A program made the position numbers and the translations under genes. From contig JAIXTH010000293.1 in NCBI GenBank assembly GCA_027484265.1, forward strand, positions 1 to 41,690: 41,690 bases of DNA, read 5' to 3'. Shown one piece after another: positions 34,552-41,690 of the stretch. Every line of letters begins with the position of its first letter. Position 1 is the stretch's first letter. The DNA comes from Alphaproteobacteria bacterium (GTDB lineage: Bacteria; Pseudomonadota; Alphaproteobacteria; Caulobacterales; Aquidulcibacteraceae). The notes below the pieces were generated by a model, which did no database searches, was not told where the DNA came from, and worked only from the letters and a program-made list of their open reading frames with translations.

Positions 34552-35577
34552 ATGCCCAAGACTGCCCTCAAGCGCATCCAGCTGAACCAGACCGCCCCGG
34601 CACTGCTGGCCCTGTGGCTGCAGGAAACGCCGGTCGTGGTGTGGGGCAGCGGCGTGGTCACGGCGGGCCAGCGCGAGGCGCGCCCCCATGCCGAGGCTGC
34701 AATCCTGGACGCAGCCCTTTGTCCTACCGGCCAGGCGGTCCTGACCCTCGGAGCCGACTGTGTGGTGCGCCGCGTGACAGCGAGCCTCGCCAGCACGCCC
34801 GTTTTCGCGATCGGGGCCGGCTTTGCCGACCGGATCGTGTCCGATGCTGCCAGTGGCCTGGTGGCCATCGCCACCAGCCGCACCGTCGAAGTGCGCACCG
34901 CAGCCACCGGCGAGGTCCTGGCCGTGGTCACACCGCCGCGCGCGCCCACCGCCATCGTGTTGTCGACCGGCACGGCCCGCCGCCAGCGCCAGCTGGCTGT
35001 CGCCCACGGCGGGGGCGTGAGCCTCTACGATCTCGATGCTGCTGCCACCGCCCCGCTGCTGCTGGAGGCACCCGGCGGCCATTCCGGTGTGGCCCTCAGC
35101 CCGGATGGCGCGTTCCTGCTGGCTTCATCGGCCGAGCCGGCCCTGATCGGCTGGCGGCTGGCCGATGGGCAGGGGTTCCGGATGGGCGGCTATCCGGCCC
35201 GGCCCGATGGGCTGGTGTGGATGCCTGATGGCTCCCTGGCAACCACGGGCGGACCGGCAGTCCTGGTCTGGCCGTTCGTGGCGCCGGACGGGCCGATGGG
35301 GCAGAGCGCCCTGATGCTGCGCCCCCGCATGGGGATGCTGACAGCTGTGGCCCCGCGCCGCAGCAAGGTGGCCGCCGGCTGGTCCGATGGCGGGGTCGAT
35401 GTGGTGGACACCGCGACCGGCCGCAGCGCCCATGTGGCTGGCACACCACCACCACAGGAGCTGGACTTCGATCCGCGCCGTACCCCGAACCGGGTCACGA
35501 CACTGGCGTTTTCGCACGATGGCCGGGCGCTGGCCTGGGGCCGCGAGGATGGGCGCGGCGGCGTGGTTCTGCTGTAG
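34552..35577 (+). CDS. WD40-like beta-propeller protein
   Basis: Repeated blade-like units: SGVALSPDGAFLLASSAEPALIGWRLADG; GLVWMPDGSLATTGGPAVLVWPF; TTLAFSHDGRALAWGREDGRGGVVLL. Confidence 0.82.
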   Translation: MPKTALKRIQLNQTAPALLALWLQETPVVVWGSGVVTAGQREARPHAEAAILDAALCPTGQAVLTLGADCVVRRVTASLASTPVFAIGAGFADRIVSDAASGLVAIATSRTVEVRTAATGEVLAVVTPPRAPTAIVLSTGTARRQRQLAVAHGGGVSLYDLDAAATAPLLLEAPGGHSGVALSPDGAFLLASSAEPALIGWRLADGQGFRMGGYPARPDGLVWMPDGSLATTGGPAVLVWPFVAPDGPMGQSALMLRPRMGMLTAVAPRRSKVAAGWSDGGVDVVDTATGRSAHVAGTPPPQELDFDPRRTPNRVTTLAFSHDGRALAWGREDGRGGVVLL

Positions 35578-35593
35578 GCCGCACACGGCAAAA

Positions 35594-35620
35594 GGGCCTC
35601 CGGCGCCAGTCCGGAAGCCC
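35594..35620. terminator. Bidirectional hairpin between the convergent WD40-like gene and rpmJ
   Basis: GGGCCTCCGG-CGCCAGT-CCGGAAGCCC flanked by AAAA on the left and TTT on the right. Confidence 0.75.
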
Positions 35621-35680
35621 GTTTGAGATTGTTCGTCCTGTCAGGTGCGTCAGCGATCAACCGCCGGCGCGCCGCAGCTA

Positions 35681-35806
35681 TCAGCCCTGCTTGGCCTTGT
35701 AGCGCGGGTCCACCTTGTTGATGACGTAAACCTTGCCCTTGCGGCGCACCACCTGGCAGGCAGCGTGGCGGGTCTTGAGGGCCTTGAGGGAGCTCTTGAT
35801 CTTCAT
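35681..35806 (-). CDS. rpmJ: 50S ribosomal protein L36
   Basis: Manual translation: [41 protein letters not shown]; 41 aa, below the length cut-off of the ORF track. Confidence 0.95.
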   Translation of the reverse strand: MKIKSSLKALKTRHAACQVVRRKGKVYVINKVDPRYKAKQG

Positions 35807-35941
35807 GGGTCTGGTGCCGTGGCGGACAGGCAGGAATCTCCCCGCGCGCCCTGTGTTTGGAAGCCGGGGCCGATAGAGGGTGGCCGGGGGTGAGTCAACC
35901 CGCGCTGGGCTGTTGCGGACAGCGCGGGGCCCCGGGACAGC

Positions 35942-38767
35942 CTAACGCCTGCCGCTGGCGCGGGCCGTCGCGAGCTGGCGGCGGGCAAGCAGGGTGGGTG
36001 CCTCGCCCGATCCGGCTTCCAGTGCGTCTTCCAGCCGCCGCCGCAGCCGCGCCATCAGACGCGGATCCGTCAGTTTGAGGCCTGCCAGTGTGCGCACATA
36101 GAAGGCGTCTGCCGCCCGTTCGCCCGTGTTGCCCACATGGGCGGAGGTCACATTCAGCCCCTCGTCGCGGAAGATAGCCGCCAGCTCGGCCAGAAGGGCC
36201 GGCCGGTCCCGGCCCGACAGCTCGACGATGGTGTCGTTCGCAGCGGCTTCATTGTCGAACACGACAACCGGCGACACCGCGAAGGCCGCAACCCGCTTGG
36301 CCACCGAGCGCGGTGGCAGGGGCGGCACCGCGGCGCCTTCCGGCAGCACATCCGTCAGTCGCGCCAGCAGCTGGTCCAGCACATCGCGGCGGCCGGTGCC
36401 GAACGGTGCCCCGGCAGTATCCTGGACTGCGAACACGTCGAAGGCCTGACCGGTACGGCTGGTGTGGATGCGGGCATCCAGCACATTGGCGCCAGCAGCC
36501 GCGAAGACCGCCGTCAGCGCCTCGAACAGACCGGGGCGGTCGGGACCGATCACCAGGATATCCGTCACCCCGCGCACAGTGTCGGCACGGGCTGCGATCC
36601 GGCTGGCCTGACCCACGCGCAGGGCAGCAGCGACTTCGGCGATGTGCCAGCGGTGCTGCGTGTCGTCGAAGCCGAGCCAGTAGGCGTCTTCCATGGCAGC
36701 AAACCACTCGGCCACATCCGGGTCGGTAACGAGCCGCGCCCGGGTCTCGCCGGCCTGCTCCGACAGGATCCCCCGCACGAAGGCCGTATCGGCCCGTCCG
36801 CCGCGCAGCGAGGCCTCCGTCAGCTTGTAGAGGTCGCGCAAGAGCTGCGCCTTCCAGTCACTCCACACACCGGGGCCGACAGCCCTGATATCGGCTACCG
36901 TCAGCACCAGCAGCAGCCGGAGCCGCTCCAGCGTGCCGACGGTGGCGGCAAAGCCGGCGACCGTGGCGGGATCGCCGATGTCGCGCCGCTGGGCCACATC
37001 GCTCATCACCAGGTGATGGCCAACCAGCCAGGCCACCAGTTCGACTTCCTCGGCTTCCAGTCCCAGGCGGCGGCAGGCGGCGCGGGCGGCACGGGCCCCT
37101 TCGATCTGCTGGTCGCCCTCCCCCTTGCCTACATCGTGGAACAGCATCGCCAGATACAGGGCCCGGCGATTGGAGATGCGGGGAAACAGCTCGGTCGAGA
37201 CCGGCAGCTCACGCGCCAGCCGTCCGTGCTCGATGTCGGATATCCCTGCGATGCCGCGCAGTGTGTGTTCGTCCACGGTGAAGTGGTGATACATGTTGAA
37301 CTGGGTCTGGCCCACGATCCGCCCGAACTCGGGCACATAGCGGCCCAGCACCCCGGTCTCGCTCATCAGGCCAAGGGCTCCGGCCGGATTGCGCCGCGAT
37401 GCCACCAGATCCAGGAACGCCTCCTGGCTGGCAGGATCGTCGCGCAGGCTGCGGACTCGCGCCGCCTCGCGGGTGGCGATCGCCAGCGCCTCCGGGTCGA
37501 TGTCCTTGTCGAGGCGGTCGGCGAGACGGAACAGCTCGATCAGCGCCGACGGCGTGTCAGCCGGCACCTGGGGGCCGGCAAAGCCGATCCGCCCGTTCAC
37601 CTCCACGAACCGCCGGTCCGACAGCGGGCGCGGTCTCATGTCCGGGGTGAAGAAGCGCGACAGGCCGCGCGGACGGGCCTTCTGCTCGCTGGCCTCCAGG
37701 CGCGCCGACAGGATCCGGGTGAGGGCACCCACCTGCTTGGCCACCACGAAATAGTGCTTCATGAAGCGCTCGACGGCGGGGTTCCCCGCCCGCTCGCCAT
37801 AGCCCATCCGGGCGGCCATCTCGGGCTGCAGGTCGAAGGTCAGGCGCTCCTCGGCGCGACCCGTGAGGTAGTGCAGGTGGCAGCGCACCGTCCACAGGAA
37901 CTCGGCTGCCTCGAAGAACTGGCGCAGGTCGGCGGCTGTGAAGTGGCCGGTGGCGGTCAGTTCGCCATCACGGTCGGTGCCATAGAGATACTTGGCGATC
38001 CAGAACAGCGTGTGCAGGTCGCGCAGCCCCCCCTTGCCGTCCTTCACATTGGGCTCGACCATATAGCGGCTCTCGCCGGCCTTGCGGTGGCGGGTGTCGC
38101 GTTCGGCCAGCTTGGCGGCGATGAACTCGGGGGCCGTCAGGTCGAACAGCTCGCGGCGCAGACGCTGTTCCAGCTCCCCGGTGAGGGCGCCGTCGCCCGC
38201 CACATGGCGCATCTCCAGCACGCTGGTGCGGATCGTCATGTCCTCACGCGCGGCGCGCAGGCATTCGGCCACGGTGCGCGAGGCATGGCCCACCTTCAGA
38301 CCCATGTCCCACATCGCATAGAGCATGTACTCGATCACGCTCTCGGCCCAGGGCGCGTCGCGCATCGGGCGGACAAACAGGATATCAACGTCCGAGGATG
38401 GCGCCAGCGAGTTGCGCCCGTATCCGCCAGTGGCGCACACCGCCAGGCGCTCGGCGCTGGTGGGGTTGCGGGCGCGGTACACATGGGTGGTGGTGAAGTC
38501 GTACAGCGCCTGGATCACCTCGTCCTGGACCGCCGCCAGCAGGCGCGAGCAGTCGAGGCCGCCATTGCCTGCCTCCAGCCGCTCCTGCGCAATCAGGCGG
38601 CCGCGGAACAGGGCGCCCTTCAGCAGGTCGATCACGCGGCGCCGCGCCGCCTGTTCCTGGCCGACAGTCTCCAGCCAGGCCGCGGTCAGCTGCACGCGCA
38701 GCCGCCGACCGTCGATCACGTCGTCGATCTTCCAGGGCTTGAGGCGGGCACGGCGCGGAGCGGTCAT
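35942..38767 (-). CDS. glnD: [Protein-PII] uridylyltransferase / uridylyl-removing enzyme
   Basis: ATGGYGRNSLAPSSDVDILFV nucleotidyltransferase motif; EPNVKDGKGGLRDLHTLFWIAKYLYG; HD region LYLAMLFHDVGKGEG; two C-terminal ACT domains. Confidence 0.97.
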   Translation of the reverse strand: MTAPRRARLKPWKIDDVIDGRRLRVQLTAAWLETVGQEQAARRRVIDLLKGALFRGRLIAQERLEAGNGGLDCSRLLAAVQDEVIQALYDFTTTHVYRARNPTSAERLAVCATGGYGRNSLAPSSDVDILFVRPMRDAPWAESVIEYMLYAMWDMGLKVGHASRTVAECLRAAREDMTIRTSVLEMRHVAGDGALTGELEQRLRRELFDLTAPEFIAAKLAERDTRHRKAGESRYMVEPNVKDGKGGLRDLHTLFWIAKYLYGTDRDGELTATGHFTAADLRQFFEAAEFLWTVRCHLHYLTGRAEERLTFDLQPEMAARMGYGERAGNPAVERFMKHYFVVAKQVGALTRILSARLEASEQKARPRGLSRFFTPDMRPRPLSDRRFVEVNGRIGFAGPQVPADTPSALIELFRLADRLDKDIDPEALAIATREAARVRSLRDDPASQEAFLDLVASRRNPAGALGLMSETGVLGRYVPEFGRIVGQTQFNMYHHFTVDEHTLRGIAGISDIEHGRLARELPVSTELFPRISNRRALYLAMLFHDVGKGEGDQQIEGARAARAACRRLGLEAEEVELVAWLVGHHLVMSDVAQRRDIGDPATVAGFAATVGTLERLRLLLVLTVADIRAVGPGVWSDWKAQLLRDLYKLTEASLRGGRADTAFVRGILSEQAGETRARLVTDPDVAEWFAAMEDAYWLGFDDTQHRWHIAEVAAALRVGQASRIAARADTVRGVTDILVIGPDRPGLFEALTAVFAAAGANVLDARIHTSRTGQAFDVFAVQDTAGAPFGTGRRDVLDQLLARLTDVLPEGAAVPPLPPRSVAKRVAAFAVSPVVVFDNEAAANDTIVELSGRDRPALLAELAAIFRDEGLNVTSAHVGNTGERAADAFYVRTLAGLKLTDPRLMARLRRRLEDALEAGSGEAPTLLARRQLATARASGRR

Positions 38768-38836
38768 GGTGCGCCGTGCATGCCCGTTGCCGCGCGCCTT
38801 GTCACGGCAGCGCTACAGACCGCGCGCCATCCGGCT

Positions 38837-39301
38837 TCACCCTTGCGGATCAAGGATGTCGCGCGTCGGCGGGCCAAAGCGGTTGGAGCCCGGCTCGCCG
38901 GCCCGGATCCCCAGCTCCCACAGCAGCCAGATCCCGCCCAGCACCCACCAGGCCGCAAACACCAGCCAGCCGATCCCGACAGTGAACAGTCCGAAGAAGG
39001 GTCCGGCGGCCAGCAGTCCGAACACGCCGGGGATCACAAGGAACCAGCCCATGCCGATCGCGAATGGAACTGCTGCCAGGGCCGCGGTCCAGAACGACCG
39101 GCCCCGGTCGTGGGCCCGGCGCGCCACGGCGGCCAGAAACAGCCAGATCACGGCCAGCCCCAACAGGCCGCCGATGAAGCCATGGTGCTGCTCGGAAAAG
39201 CCGCTCAGCAGCGCCACCAGCACCAGCACCACCCAGAACCGTCCGCGCCCGGTGCGGCCATCGAACGAAAACGCCTCGCGCAGCTCTGCCTGCAGATTCA
39301 T
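38837..39301 (-). CDS. DUF805-family membrane protein
   Basis: FSFDGRTGRGRFWVVLVLVALLSG...LAAVARRAHDRGRSFW...; short helical membrane protein. Confidence 0.8.
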   Translation of the reverse strand: MNLQAELREAFSFDGRTGRGRFWVVLVLVALLSGFSEQHHGFIGGLLGLAVIWLFLAAVARRAHDRGRSFWTAALAAVPFAIGMGWFLVIPGVFGLLAAGPFFGLFTVGIGWLVFAAWWVLGGIWLLWELGIRAGEPGSNRFGPPTRDILDPQG

Positions 39302-39438
39302 GATCTACCCTCCCCGGTCAGCACAGGACCGGCGGCGCAACATGTGTGTCGTGTCCGGCCCCGGCGCAACTGCGCTTTACCTGAGGCTTCGAACCGGATC
39401 ATATCGCCGCGCAAGATCGCAGCGATGCAGGGGGCACA

Positions 39439-39915
39439 ATGTCGGCAGGACGCGGAATTCCCGGGTGGTGGTTCGACGACATCGTGACGGGCCGGACCTA
39501 TGAGTTCGGCGCGGCGGTCGTCAGCGCCGAGGACATTGCGCTGTTCCACGCGCGCTTCGCCCCCAACCTGCCCCTCAAGGCCCCGCGTCCGGGGGAGGAG
39601 GATCTCGGTCCGCAGGCCGCTGAAAGCCATGTCTATGCGCTGTGGCGGCGGATGCTGTGGGAAGAAACCCGCGACTGGCCGGTGCTGCAGCGGATCGGCC
39701 AGGATGCCCTGCGCTATTTCAAGGCCGTGCGGGCGGGCGAGGAGCTGACGGTGCGCCTGACGTTCCTGGCCACCGAAGACCGCAATGACCGCGAAGGCGT
39801 GCTGATCGCCCAGCACGAGGTGCTGGACCGCTCGGGCCTGCTGGTGATGAGCGTGATCACCCGCACCCTGCTCGCCAAACGCCCGCCTGCCACCAATCCG
39901 GACCCGGACCTGTAG
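39439..39915 (+). CDS. MaoC-like / hotdog-fold protein
   Basis: [34 protein letters not shown]...[64 protein letters not shown]. Confidence 0.8.
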   Translation: MSAGRGIPGWWFDDIVTGRTYEFGAAVVSAEDIALFHARFAPNLPLKAPRPGEEDLGPQAAESHVYALWRRMLWEETRDWPVLQRIGQDALRYFKAVRAGEELTVRLTFLATEDRNDREGVLIAQHEVLDRSGLLVMSVITRTLLAKRPPATNPDPDL

Positions 39916-39982
39916 CGGGCACACACCCTGGCGGGCACGGTGGCTGGACCCCGGCGCCCCTGCCCTGCTAGAGCCCGCGCCC

Positions 39983-40627
39983 ATGATCATTGCCATCGAT
40001 GGACCTGCCGCCGCCGGGAAGGGCACGCTGGCGCGTGCGCTGGCCGCGCATTTCGGCCTGCCGCACATGGATACCGGCGCGCTCTACCGGCAGGTGGGGG
40101 CAGCGCTGCTGGCGGACGGGCTCGATCCGGCCGACCCGGTGGCAGCCGAGCAGGCGGCGCGCACCCTCGACCTCACCCGCTTCACCGATCCGCAGCTGCG
40201 CACCGCAGCGGTGGGCGAGGCGGCCAGCGTGGTGGCGGCGATCCCGGCCGTGCGCCAGGCGCTGTTCGAGGCGCAGCGCGCCTTTGCCCTGCAGCCCGGC
40301 GGCGCCGTGCTCGACGGGCGCGACATCGGCACCGTGGTGTGCCCCGAAGCCGATGTGAAGCTGTTCGTGGAAGCCAGCCCCGAAGCCCGCGCCTGGCGCC
40401 GGGTGGCCGAGCTGGAGGACCGCGGCGAGCATGTCTCGTTCGAAGAGATGCTGGCCCAGGTGCGCATCCGCGACGCCCGTGACAGCGGCCGAGCCGACGC
40501 CCCGCTCCGGGCCGCTGAGGGCGCACACTTGCTGGATACGTCCGATCTGAGTATAGGCGCCGCAGTGGACAGGGCGCGCGCCATTGTGGAGGCGGCCATC
40601 CGGCGCAAGGCTGCCGGGACCGGCTGA
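39983..40627 (+). CDS. cmk: Cytidylate kinase
   Basis: [72 protein letters not shown]. Confidence 0.97.
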   Translation: MIIAIDGPAAAGKGTLARALAAHFGLPHMDTGALYRQVGAALLADGLDPADPVAAEQAARTLDLTRFTDPQLRTAAVGEAASVVAAIPAVRQALFEAQRAFALQPGGAVLDGRDIGTVVCPEADVKLFVEASPEARAWRRVAELEDRGEHVSFEEMLAQVRIRDARDSGRADAPLRAAEGAHLLDTSDLSIGAAVDRARAIVEAAIRRKAAGTG

Positions 40628-40843
40628 TCTTCCACGATAATCCAAAGCGCCGCGCTGCTGGTCCGCGTCAACCGTCTGCTGCCCTGCGTTCCCTGCCCGT
40701 TTGCGGCGGGGCCTTTGTGTTTGCGCCTTCGCCGGTGCAGCTGTCCGCGACGTAAAATCCAAGCCCTCAACAGGCCCCGTCCCGGGGCAAGACCGCCGGA
40801 TCCAACCGGCCGGCACATGTCATCACGCAAGGAAACCTGACTT

Positions 40844-41690
40844 ATGAGCGATACGCTCCTCAACCCGTCCCGCGACGATTTCGCGGCCATGTTCGAAGCC
40901 TCAATGGGCTCGCAGCGCATGAATGAAGGCAAGGTGGTGACCGCCACCGTCGTGGCCATCGAGCATGCGCAGGTGGTGGTCGATATCGGTCTGAAGACCG
41001 AAGGCCGCATCGATGTTAAGGAATTCGGCTCCGACGCCGCCGGCCTGAAGCCCGGCGACACCGTCGAAGTCTATCTCGACCGGATCGAGAATGCCCTCGG
41101 CGAAGCCGTGGTGAGCCGCGAGAAGGCCCGCCGCGAGGAAGCCTGGATCCGCCTCGAGAAGCTGTTCGAAGCTGGCGAAGTGGTCAATGGCACCATCACC
41201 ACCCGCGTGAAGGGTGGCTTCACCGTCGACCTCGGCGGCGCCAACGCCTTCCTGCCCGGCTCGCAGGTGGACATCCGCCCGGTGCGCGACGTCTGCCCGC
41301 TGATGGGCATCGAGCAGCCGTTCGCGATCCTCAAGATGGCCCGCACCCGCGGCAACATCGTGGTGTCGCGCCGCTCGATCCTGGAAGCCGACCGTGCCGA
41401 AGCCCGCAGCGAGATCGTGTCGCAGCTGGCCGAAGGCGAGATCCGCGACGGCGTGGTCAAGAACATCACCGACTACGGCGCCTTCGTGGACCTGGGCGGT
41501 GTGGACGGCCTGCTGCACGTCACCGACATGAGCTGGAAGCGCATCTCGCAGCCCAGCCAGGTGGTGAATGTCGGCGACAGCGTCCGGGTGCAGATCATCA
41601 AGATCAACAACGACACCCAGCGCATCAGCCTCGGCATGAAGCAGCTGATGAGCGACCCGTGGGATGGCGCCGAAGCCAAGTACCCGGTGG
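40844..41690 (+). CDS. rpsA: 30S ribosomal protein S1, N-terminal part; runs off the right edge
   Basis: Manual translation from ATG at 40844: [61 protein letters not shown]...[37 protein letters not shown]; cmk-rpsA order is conserved in many proteobacteria. Confidence 0.97.
   Translation, partial: MSDTLLNPSRDDFAAMFEASMGSQRMNEGKVVTATVVAIEHAQVVVDIGLKTEGRIDVKEFGSDAAGLKPGDTVEVYLDRIENALGEAVVSREKARREEAWIRLEKLFEAGEVVNGTITTRVKGGFTVDLGGANAFLPGSQVDIRPVRDVCPLMGIEQPFAILKMARTRGNIVVSRRSILEADRAEARSEIVSQLAEGEIRDGVVKNITDYGAFVDLGGVDGLLHVTDMSWKRISQPSQVVNVGDSVRVQIIKINNDTQRISLGMKQLMSDPWDGAEAKYPV

Noticed and set aside
36137-39487. 1116-aa plus-strand ORF antisense to glnD
   Set aside because: glnD motifs are unambiguous on minus; the plus frame is Gln/His/Arg-rich artefact sequence.

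Overview
The window is about 41.7 kb of high-GC alphaproteobacterial chromosome, read as Caulobacterales/Rhodobacterales-like from gene content (inference). Left to right it contains: (1) divergent flagellar operons, with fliL-fliM-DUF6468-MotE-like-secreted protein on the minus strand and flgF-flgG-flgA-flgH on the plus strand behind a near-consensus sigma-54 promoter; (2) a small accessory island at about 7.6-10.2 kb with an N-terminally extended VapB-like antitoxin plus VapC, a DUF6429-like gene broken by an in-frame amber codon, and an Xre/MbcA-type antitoxin plus RES toxin; (3) bpt, an outer-membrane barrel protein, an AMP-dependent acyl-CoA synthetase, an Lrp regulator divergent from a fused indolepyruvate ferredoxin oxidoreductase, and a TonB-dependent receptor; (4) a MarR-OmpR-EnvZ-type regulatory operon divergent from an IlvE-like aminotransferase; (5) a dense cluster of palindromic repeats between the convergent genes ilvE and glpX; (6) glpX, a DnaJ-domain protein, amgK-murU, a methyltransferase and an OmpA-family protein with very long polyproline runs; (7) tRNA-Lys(TTT), leuD, a GT-C-like membrane protein, a WD40-like protein, rpmJ, glnD, a DUF805 protein, a MaoC-like protein, cmk and the start of rpsA. 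Most of the window is ordinary housekeeping sequence. The best candidates for something under-described are the toxin-antitoxin island and the ilvE/glpX repeat cluster. Many ORFs in the supplied track are antisense or out-of-frame artefacts of high GC. Conversely, four items missing from the track are supported here: the left-edge CDS, the DUF6429 pseudogene, rpmJ and the partial rpsA. No searches were run; all family names come from motif recognition.
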